From Lunularia cruciata (lineage: Eukaryota > Streptophyta > Marchantiopsida > Lunulariales > Lunulariaceae): a stretch of DNA of 64,000 bases. The stretch spans positions 1,612,001 through 1,676,000 of the forward strand of contig OX419760.1 of NCBI GenBank assembly GCA_948567375.1, read 5' to 3'. The notes below the pieces were generated by a model. That model worked only from the letters and a program-made list of their open reading frames with translations. It made no database searches and was not told the DNA's origin. This document shows positions 46,901 through 58,567 of the stretch, in pieces. Every line of letters starts with the position of its first letter. Within the stretch, counting starts at the first letter, position 1. The translations under genes were made by a program, and so were the position numbers.

Positions 46901-47374
46901 GCACACCGTAGGCACATGGAGTTCAATGTTTGGGATCAAGTGTGGCTATCGACAACCAACCTCACATTAGTTGGATCTCGTAAGCTCAGACCTTGTTTTA
47001 TTGGGCCTTTCTCAATTCTTCGTCGCATCGGCGCTGTGGCCTATCACCTTGAGCTACCACCACACATGAAGATCCATCCAGTGTTCCATGTTTCCCTATT
47101 ATGCAGATATGCTCCCCGATCAGGCCAAGGTACTTCCACACAGGACATTCGACCTTGTTCGACACTCATTGATGGCACAGAGGAATATGAAGTGGAGCGG
47201 ATTCTCCAAAAGCGCATGCGTGGTACTCGCCATCCACGGGTGGAATACCTAGTACCATGGAAAGGTTACCCCCTCTATGAAGCAACCTGGGAACCCGCTG
47301 CCAATTTGGCACATGCATTGGTGTTGGTGCAAGCATTTGAGCAACAATTGCACAACGAGGACGTTGCGTCTTAG
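43904..47374 (+). pseudogene. pol of copy A: protease, RT, RNase H, integrase, chromodomain
   Basis: One frame from 43904, overlapping the gag end in the -1 frame, to the TAG at 47372. Protease near 44045-44300 has VLIDPGATKNFLSC, with Pro in the usual Ser/Thr position. RT at 44600-45200 has the FLDDILVYS active site near 45097. RNase H at 45530-45810 has [13 protein letters not shown] and [11 protein letters not shown]. The integrase HHCC finger is near 46090-46215, and the core has the DDE residues in SMDLVCELP, ITDRGTQFTN and DGQTERANC. A GPF segment lies near 47003. The chromodomain at 47190-47350 includes EYLVPWKGYPLYEATWEP. The frame is interrupted by TAG 44495, TGA 45815, TAG 46217 and TGA 46880, so no full-length enzyme can be made. 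Confidence 0.9.
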
Positions 47375-47385
47375 AAGGAGGGAGG
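47373..47385 (+). other. Polypurine tract of copy A
   Basis: AGAAGGAGGGAGG immediately precedes TC and the TGTAATACC start of the 3' LTR. This is the expected plus-strand primer site. Confidence 0.8.
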
Positions 47386-47387
47386 TC

Positions 47388-48128
47388 TGTAATACCAAGG
47401 GTTAGCCATATGATCTAGATGTGAAATTCGGTTTGGTAACATCTAGAATGATGTTATACATGATGGTCAAAATAGATCAGATAGAAGTATCACCAAAAGA
47501 GTACTTCTACTAATAGGGCAGAAACCAAAATAGACTTGAGAACCTTAGAACCAATAGCTAGACATATGATTTAAAGATGAGAATTGGTTTGGTAACATCT
47601 GGAAGGATGTTACACATGATGGACTAAACAGATCAGAAAGAGGTATCACCAAAAGAGGACTTCTACTAATAGAGTAGGAACCAAAATATGCCTGAAATCT
47701 TTGAAGGCAACTTCGGAGGCCTAAACGGATGAATTAGGCCTCGAAAATGTGCAGATCCCCCCCCCCAATGGAGGAAAGGCCGGCCTTTCCCTCCCCCCTG
47801 TTTTGTCTCGTCGAGAGCTTTCCAATGGTACCTTACTCATGTGATTCTGAGATTCCTACAGGAAGATTCCCTAAAAGATTCCCTCCGGTCAAAGCTCGTT
47901 TGACCAACCAGATAGGACCTAGACCAGACAGGTCACCCATCCAAGTAAGTAATCCAAGGGTGGAGCTTGCTGACATGTCACCTATCTGTGTCCCTAATCC
48001 TATGGTGGAGCTTCCTTGGAGGAGATCCTCTTTGTCTATATAATAAAGAGAAGGTGCTCCCTTGGGGCATCGAATGTTTGAGTGTGCAATCTGTGTTTTC
48101 TCTCTTCTCTTGTCCTCGGAGTATTACA
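47388..48128 (+). repeat. 3' LTR of copy A
   Basis: 741 bp, TGTAATACC to GTATTACA. It carries two copies of the roughly 150-bp unit (47388-47539 and from about 47555), a C run near 47757-47766, and a TATATAATAAAG segment near 48037. The target duplication GCGTG follows directly. Confidence 0.9.
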
Positions 48129-48133
48129 GCGTG

Positions 48134-49929
48134 CCATCAAGTCTTCAATATATCAATGCACTATTTGTTGGCTTTCCTAGCCTTTGCTACACATCTATTC
48201 AATTATTGTTTTTCAATAGTACAAGCAATTTGGAAGAGGGAACAAGATGGCCAATGGGGATATAGGCTGAATCTTCCAATAAGTCTTGTCCATGTCAAAG
48301 GAATTGCAATGTCCATTGTGGTTTAAATCACTCCAAAGTGTTGATCCACAAGTCATGTAGTGACATGATCTTGACATTTCTTAAAAACAATAACACATCA
48401 AGTAATTAGTACTTCATAGAAATATAACTCAATAAAGTCCCAAGAAACTCCCAAGCTTATGTACATTTTTTGTGATGGGAAAAAAAGGAAGAGTGACACG
48501 CAAACATAACTAAACATTTAAAATTTTTTGGAAATAAGTACTCCCAGCAAAATATGTGACTCTTCATTTATTGTTGTAGATAACTTGACCATTGATAGAA
48601 TACTATCCATTATGACTACAATATATTTCCTTATCTATAATGGGTCTCTGGGCTCAGGGGAAGAGAGTCTCATTGATTAGTCCTACACCCCCTTGAAACC
48701 TCTTCTCTGCAAATGAGGTAGAAATCCTTGCCCTTTCTTCTTGATCTGGCCATTGCACCTCTATGCTACAAATCTATATTATTGCTTACATCAGCCAATT
48801 AGTACAAGCCATTGTAGATTTCACATTAACACCCCAAATATTCAAACCACTTCACACACTAACTGCATTACCTTGATTCCAACTTAGTCAAGAGTGATAC
48901 AAGTTGGTGGCCAAATAGGTGGCTGACCTCTCCCTTTTTGCTTCTTCTTGAAAATGAGATGTTTACTAAGTATTTACACAAAGCTAAAAAAATTAAACCT
49001 TATCTATACAGGTGAATTTTTGAAGGAGATAGGATCAAGTTCTATGAAACACTTATTTGCAAAATTTATACTATAGAGGATCTGAATGCACCATTAGAGA
49101 TACCTTTCCTTGTTTTAAAAGAAACCACCATATACACCACATACAAAGGAACTCTCCTATGTCCTCGGCTTCACTCATCCCATCTAAGTCATTCCAAGAT
49201 TCCCATCCCAAATCAATATCTTATGGATCAACAAGCTCAAATTTATTATCATCACATTCTGCCATCAAAATCTTTTTTCATGCATGCATTTGTTGGGAGC
49301 ATTTGAGGGCTCATATCTGGCATCTAGACAACCACACTATGCTCTCTCTGCAATATTCTGGCATTAACTACTTTGCTCAAAGCTGACTCATATTTTTCTG
49401 TCAATCTCTCTCGATTGCATTCGTCCTTTCTCCTTCTCAAAATGTCTTCACAGAATTGGATTTCTTAGTTGATCTCTCGGCTTTGCAGGGAACTTCAGGT
49501 TCATGTCCAAATTTGCACTCATCCTTTTGTGAGGATTTGAGGTTTTGTTCTCGTTTAGGTTTTTCTTCCAAGAATGTCCTCAAAGCGTTTGTAAGATTCT
49601 TTACAGGACACGTGTCCATCCCTTTCAAATTTACTTTGGATATCCTTAAGGCCCACCAATTAATGTTCATGGAAACCCCATACAAATTTACAGGTAAGCT
49701 TTTTGCCAACCATAATGAATTTCAGCTATGGTCTCTACCCATAAATTGCCCGAGTGACCCCCTTCACTGCCCGTGAAGAATCTAAGGAACATCCATAAAA
49801 AAATGAAATGTCCCAATGTTTTGTGGAAATAGCACATCCCTCTCTTTATTCCTCATGTGAAATAATATAATCGGCACTCACGGGTGATGCTCAAAGCTTA
49901 TAGTAACAATAGTCAATAATCCCAATAAC

Positions 49930-49993
<64 letters not shown>

Positions 49994-52230
49994 CATCCTG
50001 GAATTAAACATAAGCACGAGCTTTCTTGGACATTTCACTTGAATATGTAATCTGTAGAAACTAGGATCTATTTGATTATTGATATTTTAATTACTATTTT
50101 AGAATATTTGCTCTCTATATGGTTTTTATCAATATTTAGATATCTAGTTTCTTAAGAAAATGTCTAAAATCGACGTGCATAATAAAGGTTCTTCCATAAG
50201 TCGGTTTTGAATATTCTTTTCAATTAATCCACTGCGGAAGATGCTGCGTCTAAAGTGCTGATTACTCATCAACTGTCTCCCTCGTGGTGTTGATTCTGTC
50301 AGTGGATCAATACTGGATCCGACTAGCAATGGAAGAACTTTGCAAGCATGCATGCTCTCGTAACGTTTATTCATAATCGCTTGCTCTAAGGAATCACACG
50401 ACCAAAATGGGAGTTTGTCTTCTTGTTGAAATGAACAATGACGTTCTAGTTATTACTCTCAGACAAAATCTCATACTCGTGATTAGCTATTAGGTGGACT
50501 CCATTCCTCTGGTCGGTCATTCGATGAAAACATGTTGACAACAGTAAAGAACTAGATTCAGATTCCAATGCAGTCCAATCTCGCTAAGTGGAAGGTCTTG
50601 ATTCCGGCCTCAACATTGCAGTCACTGCGCTTTATGTCTCTGACAATCCTTTAAAGATGAATTTTTTTATTTGTTAGGAATGACCGTCAAGTTATAGAGT
50701 TAAAGTTTTGGGAAAAATATAGTTTCAACTTGAAAATCAGGAAAATTGAATGGTTAGACTGTTAAAATTTTAAACTATTTGAGCAAAAAATATATTTAAT
50801 TTATTAAATGAAAGATTGTAAGCACGACTATATGTCTTATTGGAACTGTGTTAGGAAGGTCTTCAAAAAGTGATGAAAGCTTATGCTTGTGTTATGAACA
50901 ACCAAATAATTAAAATTTTCTAAAGTATGTAGTTGAAAGAAACTATCACATAATAAGTTTTTTGAGAATAGTGAAAATACAAATATATTTCACTAGTGTG
51001 GTTTATAAAGTTGACTGCAGTGCGAACGTTCCTCGAGGTGCATTGCATTTACGAAGAGTGCAATTTATTGCACTTATCCAAAAACCAATTTCCAACAATA
51101 GTCGTGTTGTGGACTGCATTTCTCACATGAGTGAATCCTCAAATGCTCTCTTCTGAGCCGAACCCTTTGCGTACAACGTAAATGTGGGCTAACTGTACAG
51201 TGAGCAAAGTTCTCTTTTCTCGGCAAGACCTTTGCAGTTAAGTTTCGTTGATCAAGTTAGAAAGCCTGTCACACCTTGTTGCCAATGTATCGAAGTTACT
51301 ACCCTCGAGTGGATGAGATTCTCTGTTCCACCCTAGGGCGGTCATCCCTGCATGGCGAGATGGATAACCACCAGGATCTCGTTCTTTACGCTTTCTATTT
51401 GGCGGTGATATGTTGGGAAAAAGTCTCACAAAATGTTAGAATATGGCTCGATTGCCTTTACAGAGCCATGAGATTGCCTTCAGCCCGAATTGACTATTTA
51501 ATCGACAGATACGAACTCTATTCTTGCCTACGTGCTTCTAGTTTGTGAGCAGATCCGTGTCAAACATAAGCTTGTCGCACTTTATCGACAGAAGTTATCT
51601 ACCAGCGGTTGTCGAGTTGTCTCATCTATTATGTGGGGATATCTTTCAGGAACCAAAAATTCAACGTTCAGCATGCTTTACCAACGTGCTCTCATGATGG
51701 TCTCCAAAAGCCCACTTTCCTGAATTTTGGAACGTTCGATATCGAGGAGATGGTCATGATGCAGTAGATGCTAGATTTTAGATTTCCAATAGACACTACA
51801 GTATCCGTAGAGATAACAAATTTTGTGGTTACTATTTGGATATTTTGGGAGGATACAAAGATTCGGGTGAACATCTGAAGGCAACATCCAAATGGCCAAA
51901 TCAGGAGGGAAAAAGCACATTGTTTCTCAAGACATATCTCCTGCATTACTCCTAGGTCAATCTGGTTTCTTATTCTAGAAACTCGAATGATTTTGAAGGA
52001 AGATTTGTTGGTTTCGGACAGTGCATGCGATCTCAGGCAGTCACTCTAAAGAACAGAAGATTCAACGAATTTATTATTTCTGCATGGAACAGAGTAGAGC
52101 CAAATTGCCTGAGTCACGTCATGGATCCTGGAAAGTCGAAACCGCAACTTGAACCGATCTTCGGATGGTCTCAAAACACGCCAACTTTCTAACGCTGCAA
52201 CCATAAAGCCGATGCATAACTATTGCACCT
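48134..52230. other. Unassigned spacer between copies A and G
   Basis: About 4.1 kb without a recognised gene. Short open frames occur (49057-49386, 49456-49776, 51276-51548, all plus), but none carries a known motif, and 49456-49776 is opposed by a minus-strand frame of similar length. A TA microsatellite lies at 49936-49989. Composition from about 50100 to 52200 is less AT-biased than elsewhere, so old genic sequence cannot be excluded. Confidence 0.35.
49936..49989. repeat. TA dinucleotide microsatellite
   Basis: An uninterrupted run of about 27 TA units in an AT-rich context. Confidence 0.9.
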
Positions 52231-52498
52231 TGTTAGAAAATACAGTCCCAAGGACCTCTCGCAATAGCACATCATAAGGCCCATTAAACATAAATAAGAG
52301 GACTAACAGGAAATAACGTGGTTTACTCCCTGTCCCTGCCTCCGTGGGCTGAAACAGGCTCACACCAGTCTTCGAACCTCTATTTCAATTGCACATATGT
52401 ATATATATACACACACAGGGATAGTCCCTCTGTTATTTGTCTAAACTCCTGAATATAGACCTGCAAGACTTCATGAGTATTGACCACTCAAGATATCT
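52231..52498 (-). repeat. 3' LTR of copy G
   Basis: About 268 bp, TGTTAGAAAATACAG on the plus strand to AAGATATC. It contains only a short TATATATA then CACACACA stretch where the partner LTR has a long TA run. Confidence 0.85.
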
Positions 52499-52619
52499 AG
52501 TCACTTTAATACTCAACCTTAGAAGTGACTGAATATATATCTAAACAAGTGACTGCCTTTCATCCGCATGATACAATAAGGAGTTTCCATCAGTCAAGTT
52601 TTGCTCTTGCTCTTGATCA

Positions 52620-54420
52620 GGCAAGTCACTTATAGCAAGCCAAACATAACAAACTCCACCTTTTGCTTGTATCCACCTTATCATCCCAAAGAGCAACATT
52701 GAACGTTGAGCAAGTCCATGCATAACTTGAACTTCTCAACAGAAACAGGTTTATCAACATATCAGCTGCGTTTACCTCTGTGCCAATCTTTTGCAAATTG
52801 ATTTCACCATTTGTCACAGCTTCCCTGATAAAATGATGTCTCACATCAATATGCTTTGTCCTTGAATGATATACTTGATTCTTTGCCAAGTGAATAGCGC
52901 CTTGGCTATCATAAAAAAGTGTGGACTTCATATTAGGGAGTCCTACATCCTTGGCTAATCTTTGTAGCCATATTGCGTCTTGGGCAGCCTCTGTAGTAGG
53001 AAGAGCGATAGTAGATTGGAGAGTAGACTTCCAACTTACTGCACCACCAACAAGTGTAAAAACAAATCATGTTGTAGACCTTCTCTTATCCAAGTCTCCG
53101 GCAAAATCAAAATCTACATACCCTGTAATTCCTCCTTCTTGTTCCTTCTCCACATCAAAGGTAATGCCAATATTTATAGTCCCTTTCAAGTAACAAAGTA
53201 TCCACTTCACAACTTCCCAATGTTGTTTCCCTAGATTTGCCATGTATCTACTCACCATACTCACAGCATATGAGATGTCTGGTCTAGTGCAGACCATAGC
53301 ATACACTAAACTCCCAACACCACTAGCATAAGGAATATTTGACATTACTTTTCTCTCCCCTCATTTGATGGGCATTGCTCCAATGATACCTTGAAATGAC
53401 TTGCCATTGGAGTGTTCACTGGTTTTGCTTTCTCCATGCCAAACCGAGCAAGTAATTTTTCCAAATATCTTGTTTGAGATATCCATAACTTTCCCTTGCT
53501 CATATCCCGGTGGATTTCAATCCTAAGTACCCTCTTTGAAGAACCCAAGTCCTTCATATCAAACTCCTTACCAAGTTTTGCTTTCAATTTCTCCACCTCA
53601 ACCATATCCTTTGCAGCAATCAGCATATCATCCACATATAGTACCAAGATGATTAAATCAAATACTCTAGGTCCATGTAGCTTCTTGAGGTACACACAAT
53701 AATCTGATTCACTTCTGTTATATCCTTGCGTCAACATGAAAGCATCAAATTTCATGTACTAAAGTCTTGGACTTTGCTTTAGTCCATATAAAGACTTTTG
53801 TAACCTGCACACCAGGTTCAAATTCCTTGGTACCACAAAACCTTCAGGTTGATGCATGTAAATCTCCTCCTCTAATTCTCCATGTAAAAAAGTAGTTGTA
53901 AAATCTAGTTGCTCCAACTCCAAGTTATGCAATGCAACTATTGCCAATAGTGCACAAATTGAAGAGATTTTCACCACTGGTGAAAAAATCTCATTGAATT
54001 CAATACCTTCTTTTTGGCTAACCATTTGCTACAAGCCTTGCTTTGTATCTATCTCCACCTGATTTTGGCAGTCCTTCCTTCCTCCGTAATATCCATCTTC
54101 AACCAATTTCCTTCTTTCCCATATGCAATTTTTCAAGTGTCCAAGTTTGGTTTTTGGTCAAAGACTTCATCTCCTCTTCCATTGCACAATGCGACTTTTG
54201 ACATTCTTGATCTTGCATTGCCTCTTCATATGAAGAAGGCTCACCATTCTTCGTAAGAAGAGCATAAACTACAAATGAATCATCAAATCTCTTTGGAAGC
54301 CTTCTATCCCTATTTGGGTACCTATGTTCATGAAGCACTTTTGGGCTTTTTTCTTCTAATGGTTCACTTGGTAGATCTACAAGAGGTGAAATGTCTTCAT
54401 TTCCAATATCAATATTCATC
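52620..54420 (-). pseudogene. Reverse transcriptase and RNase H of copy G (decayed)
   Basis: Read from high to low coordinates: a linker and RT N-terminus (54419-54099), then RT with LDFTTTFLHGELEEEIYM, the active site LYVDDMLIAAKD near 53640-53670, and QTRYLEKLLARFGM (53755-53345). Next come VGSLVYAMVCTRPDISYAV and WILCYLKGT (53345-53067), and the RNase H end DSQGAIHLAKNQVYHSRTKH (52931-52626). The Asp pair of YVDD is intact. A stop at about 53758 replaces a Trp codon, and other frame breaks are near 53345 and 53065. Confidence 0.85.
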
Positions 54421-54431
54421 TTAACAAAATT

Positions 54432-55785
54432 TTACTGATTTTGTTTTTTCTCTTCTTTTGCTATAGTAATAGTCTTCATTGTACTAGTCTCATCAAAAAC
54501 TAAATCCCTACTCAAAACAATACAATACCTTTCTAGATCCCATAATCTATATTTCTTTGTATCCTTCTCATATCCCAAGAATATACACTTTCTAGATTTG
54601 GGATCTAACTTTGTCCTTTGTTCTTGTTGAATATGAACATAAGCTATGCATCCAAATACTCTAAGTGAGGAGTAATCAACATGCCTACCTGTCCATTTTT
54701 CCATAGGTGTCTTACACTCAATAGCAGTGGAGAGAGAAATGTTTACCAAATCACAAGCAGTATTTATAGCTTCTGTCCAAAAACTCTTCTTCAATCCGGT
54801 GTTGCTTAACATATTTCTTTCTTTCTCAAAGAGTGTATGATTTATCTGCTCTGCCACATCATTTTGTTGAGGAGAAACCGGTATGGTAAAGTGGTGAATT
54901 ATCCCTTCACTCTTACAATATCTATCAAGCTCTCCAGATTTGTATTCTCCACAATTATCAGATCTCAAACACTTCACTTTCCTTCTAGTTTGTTTCTCCA
55001 TCATCACCTTCCATTGTTTAAAGAGAGAGAAGACCTCTGATTTTTGGTTCATGGTGTAGACCCATACTTTCCTAGAGTAATCATCAACCAAAGATACAAA
55101 ATATAATGCTCCAGATTTTGAAGCTATAGGTGCAGTGCCTCAAACATCAGAATGCACATTGTCTAAAATTCCCTTTGTGCAATGAACTCCTGTGGAAAAG
55201 CTTACCCTCCACTGCTTTCCTATTACACAATGCTCACAAAATTTTAACTTACAATTTTTAAGGCCCTTCAAAATTTGTTGCTTGGACAATTCACTTACAC
55301 CCCTTTCACTCATATGACCCAAACGTAGGCGCCATAATTGAGTAAGATCTTTGGGATCTTCATTTTCAGAAATAGTATTTGCTACTCCTCTAGTGATGGT
55401 CTCTCTCATAAAGGTTTCCTATCTTGTTGCCCTTCATTACAACCAATGCTCCTTTTGATACCTTGGGTGCTCCATTTTCTGCTCCCCACCTCCAACCATT
55501 TGAGTACATAGTGCCTAGTGATATCAAATTCTTCCTTAACTCAGGAACATGCCTCACATCAGCAAGAGTCCTCATAATAAAATCAAACATCTTAATATGT
55601 ATTGTACCAGTACCAATAGCTTTACAAGTCATGTTGTTCCCCAATATTACAAATCCTCCATTGAATGATTTGTACCCATGAAACCACTCCTTATTTGGAC
55701 ACATATGGTAAGAGCAACCTAAGTCTAATATCCATGACTCCTCAAATTGATCTTTGTCTTGGGTAACACATAGAACATCATACAC
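54432..55785 (-). pseudogene. Protease and integrase of copy G (decayed)
   Basis: Protease (55785-55500) has SWILDLGCSYHMCP, with Leu instead of the catalytic Ser/Thr of D-S/T-G (codon at 55720-55722). GAG-pre-integrase and the zinc-finger region (55409-55140) have LRLGHMSERG and CEHCVIGKQ; the usual first His of the HHCC finger is Arg. The core integrase keeps HSDV, LRSDNCGEY and NDVAEQINHTL, which supply the DDE triad. A stop directly follows HSDV near 55139, and a further frame change separates the protease and finger segments. Confidence 0.83.
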
Positions 55786-55839
55786 AACTCCAGACGACTC
55801 AACAATGCTTGCTTGATCTGAAAGTTGACCTTTATCCTT

Positions 55840-56400
55840 GTTGGACTCAAGCCTCTTGTTGTTACAATCCTCCTTGAAATGTCCAACCTTCTCTTCTCAC
55901 TTAACCTCTATGCTCATCAACTCACAAATGATTTTGTTGAAAGCATTGAGGTGCTCCATAATACTTTGGCCTTCCTTCATCTGCAACATATACAACTTCT
56001 ATTAAAGAAATAGTCTATTTGTCAAAGACTTGGTCATATAAAGATTCTCCAGTTTGGCCCATAGTTTTGGTGCAGATTCCTCATTCATAACATTGTATAG
56101 CACTTCATCAGCAAGGTTCAACCTAATAGTGCTAATAGTTCTGAGATCTGCATCTTCATCTTCCCCATCCTCATCACTTTTGTCCTCCTTTTTCTTCTTT
56201 AGTGCTCTATGCAGTCCTTGCTGGACAAGAAGGTCCTTCATCTTCAGTTGCCAAAGTCCAAAATTGTTTTTCCCATCAAACTTCTCCACTCCAAATTTAG
56301 CATTTGATATGGATATCATCCCTGCCATTGCTTTGCTGTGGACTTGCTTCTGGACCCACTTCCTTGCACCCTCAGATCTCAAGACCCTCTTAAGGACCAA
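55840..56400 (-). pseudogene. gag of copy G with internal deletion
   Basis: The 56400-56002 frame matches Ty1/copia gag: FDGKNNFGLWQLKMKDLL, then an acidic segment, then LNLADEVLYNVMNEE and KLWAKLENLYMTKSL. After a stop near 56000 it continues HLNAFNKII-like to about 55910 and jumps into the tail of a zinc knuckle (GHFKEDCNN, about 55848-55885). The usual stretch between, including the first two Cys of the knuckle, is missing. Confidence 0.78.
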
Positions 56401-56418
56401 CTAAGCTCAGATACCAAT

Positions 56419-56635
56419 TGTTAGAAAATACAGTCCCAAGGAACTCTTGCAATAGCACATCATAAGGCCCATTAAACATAAATAAGAGGACTAACAGGAA
56501 ATAACTTGGTTCACTCCCTGTCCGGAAGCTACCTCCACAGGCTGAAACAGGCTCACACCAGCCTTCGAACCTCTATTTCAATTGCACATATGTATATATA
56601 TATATACACGAACCTCTATTCAATTGCACATATAT

Positions 56636-56726
<91 letters not shown>

Positions 56727-56809
56727 GCGGGGATAGTCCTCTGTCATCCGTCTAAACTCCTGAATATAGACCTGCAAGACTTCATGAGTATCGACCACTC
56801 AAGATATCA
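56419..56809 (-). repeat. 5' LTR of copy G, expanded by a TA microsatellite
   Basis: 391 bp, TGTTAGAAAATACAG to AAGATATCA on the plus strand. Relative to the 3' LTR it has an imperfect duplication of the CGAACCTCTATT segment (56567 and 56610) and a long TA run. Confidence 0.85.
56629..56725. repeat. TA microsatellite inside the copia 5' LTR
   Basis: A TA run of nearly 100 bases, interrupted once by AA near 56646. Length in the assembly may not be exact. Confidence 0.85.
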
Positions 56810-58567
56810 AACAGAAGAGAAAAGAAGATGTATTCGACACTTTACATTGGCACGAAGTTCGTTTGGAGTCCAAGTGGCTAAATGAGACCATGTGTTGAAT
56901 TTGCCCTTGTGTGGTCAACATCCACAACTGTATTGCTCCTGTATACTGGAACGATTAATGTGCTTTGCAGTGCAGATTATGCATTTGCAAGCGGAAGTAG
57001 ATACTTCATATGCTCTGAAGTTTTCAACAGCCTAAAGCTCTCACGTTAAGAGTCTCCTGGACGGTCCGTCATCAATCTGAAGTAAGCACTGAACCGGCAA
57101 GGAAAGCACAGAACAAATGGGGCACTTGAATCGAGACTAAGGTCCCTGCAAGCGGGTTGCTAAGCTCCTCATCATCAAGATGCATGGACAGGAGAGCACT
57201 CGTTGGGAGACTTTGGNNNNNNNNNNNNNNNNNNNNNNNNNNNNNNNNNNNNNNNNNNNNNNNNNNNNNNNNNNNNNNNNNNNNNNNNNNNNNNNNNNNN
57301 NNNNNNNNNNNNNNNNNNNNNNNNNNNNNNNNNNNNNNNNNNNNNNNNNNNNNNNNNNNNNNNNNNNNNNNNNNNNNNNNNNNNNNNNNNNNNNNNNNNN
57401 NNNNNNNNNNNNNNNNCGTTGGGAGACTTTGGTACAAATAATAACGCCTGACAGCCACAAACTGGACTATTTCAACAACTTCGTAGTTTCTTGGACTTCA
57501 GAACTTCCTAATCCACTAAGGAGGGATTGAAATTGGTGCTGATTCTCAAATGAGCTGTCAAGTGAAATGTTGTTCCTCACTTGCTCCTTTTCGTGAATAA
57601 CTCGTAGAATTCATTCGGTAGATTTCAATTTGTCTAGGTTTGGTGTTTTCTAAAGAGGTTACCTTTTCCGCTCTCGCTTCCACACGTCATCCCATTGAGC
57701 TCATCCAAGTCTTTACATTCATACTTCCTAAAAATCTGAGCGAATCACATGCAAGTAATGCTTGCCACTGGATACTTTCCCTTTTCGACATTTAATTCAT
57801 AGTTCCTGGTATTCGCAGTAAAATTCCTCTTCAACTACCCATGGTTTTCGTCACCTTCGCACATCCACACTTATCGTCTCTCTGACGGAAAGAGAAAGAC
57901 TAAAGCTTTTCCTTCAACATGCGGTCGAGATTCGGTCCTTCTTACCTGTACACACTGATTTCAATTCATGAGAGAGGGTCCATTCAGAATATGTTTCAAA
58001 TGGCACTGCTTGGAAATTTATCTTGGTTCGTTGCGCGCACAGTTGTGACTCCTGCTTTTCATTTTATAGAACCTACAATGCTTGGTTGTCGACAAAACCA
58101 AGGATACATGTTCCCTCCACTGTAAAATTGGACCCAAGGGCGGTAGTTTAAAACATAATGACCTCTTCCCTTTGCCCTTTCCAAGCCACTTTGTTCTCAT
58201 TGTATAACATTTGTGTGTCAAATGTAAACACCTCAGCTCACTTTCCTGCTTCGATCCTGAGGATTGTCGTCAATTGGCATGATCCGTACGTGTACAAAAA
58301 GTTCTTTTGCTTTTTGCCCGCAAAGTGCCTTCATGCAGCAAATCAACTTGGAAGCTTGAAAGTGATAGCAAAATTGAAAGGCAGCACGCAGGTTTTCAAC
58401 AAATTGAATCTTGAATCTCACCGTTGGATACATGGACCCGAAGTCATGTCCCGAGGTTGTCACTATGATAGTCCATACGAGTATATCCATGAAAATGAGC
58501 ATGAGGTGGTTGTGGAGAAATAATTTCTTCCTCCATCAAATTTCACATCATTGAGCATATGCGGCAA
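56810..58567. other. Unassigned spacer containing an assembly gap
   Basis: No recognised gene. Plus-strand open frames at 57919-58125 and 58158-58523 show no known motif; the latter is opposed by a minus-strand frame. The gap is at 57217-57416. Confidence 0.35.
57217..57416. other. Assembly gap of 200 N with repeated flanks
   Basis: Exactly 200 unknown bases. The 16 bases before the gap (57201-57216) and after it (57417-57432) are identical, CGTTGGGAGACTTTGG. This suggests the two contigs overlap and the gap length is a placeholder. Confidence 0.9.

Larger units (their letters stand above)
41363..48133 (+). mobile_element. Ty3/gypsy chromovirus copy A, best-preserved member
   Basis: Element 41368-48128 with 5-bp target duplications GCGTG (41363-41367 and 48129-48133). 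Order: 5' LTR with an extra tandem unit, primer-binding site, two short pre-gag ORFs, gag with zinc knuckle, then pol in one frame: protease, reverse transcriptase, RNase H, integrase with GPY/F-like segment, chromodomain. A polypurine tract and 3' LTR follow. Integrase after RNase H places it in Ty3/gypsy, and the C-terminal chromodomain in the chromoviruses, whose chromodomain is thought to guide insertion into marked chromatin. The two LTRs differ by roughly 20 positions in about 740 by eye, so this is the youngest copy here. Several nonsense codons and one frameshift disable it. Confidence 0.93.
52231..56809 (-). mobile_element. Ty1/copia retrotransposon G, Tnt1/Tork-like, decayed
   Basis: Minus-strand element with LTRs at 56419-56809 and 52231-52498. 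The primer-binding site (complement of 56401-56417, TGGTATCTGAGC) is one mismatch from the tRNA-Met consensus. Domains run gag, protease, integrase, reverse transcriptase, RNase H; integrase before RT defines Ty1/copia. Motif style resembles the Tnt1/Tork group, judged by eye. A clear target-site duplication was not found. Stops and an internal gag deletion show it is inactive. Confidence 0.9.

Noticed and set aside
44932-46926. Minus-strand frames within pol of copy A
   Set aside because: They lie opposite a clearly coding retroelement frame and show no motif of their own.
41368-48128. Endogenous plant pararetrovirus
   Set aside because: Integrase, chromodomain, LTRs, polypurine tract and target duplication identify a Ty3/gypsy retrotransposon; no movement-protein motif is present.
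53805-53830. GTTCAAATT-like tRNA T-loop
   Set aside because: It lies in the copia RT coding region and no tRNA cloverleaf can be formed around it.
56506-56798. Open frames reading as long Tyr-Ile repeats
   Set aside because: They are translations of the TA microsatellite on each strand and not genes.
52231-56809. Copia element flanked by a target duplication
   Set aside because: The pentamers outside the two LTRs (CACCT and AACAG) do not match, so no duplication is claimed.
57072-57530. Several open frames spanning the N gap
   Set aside because: They exist only because unknown bases were read through; the real sequence is missing.
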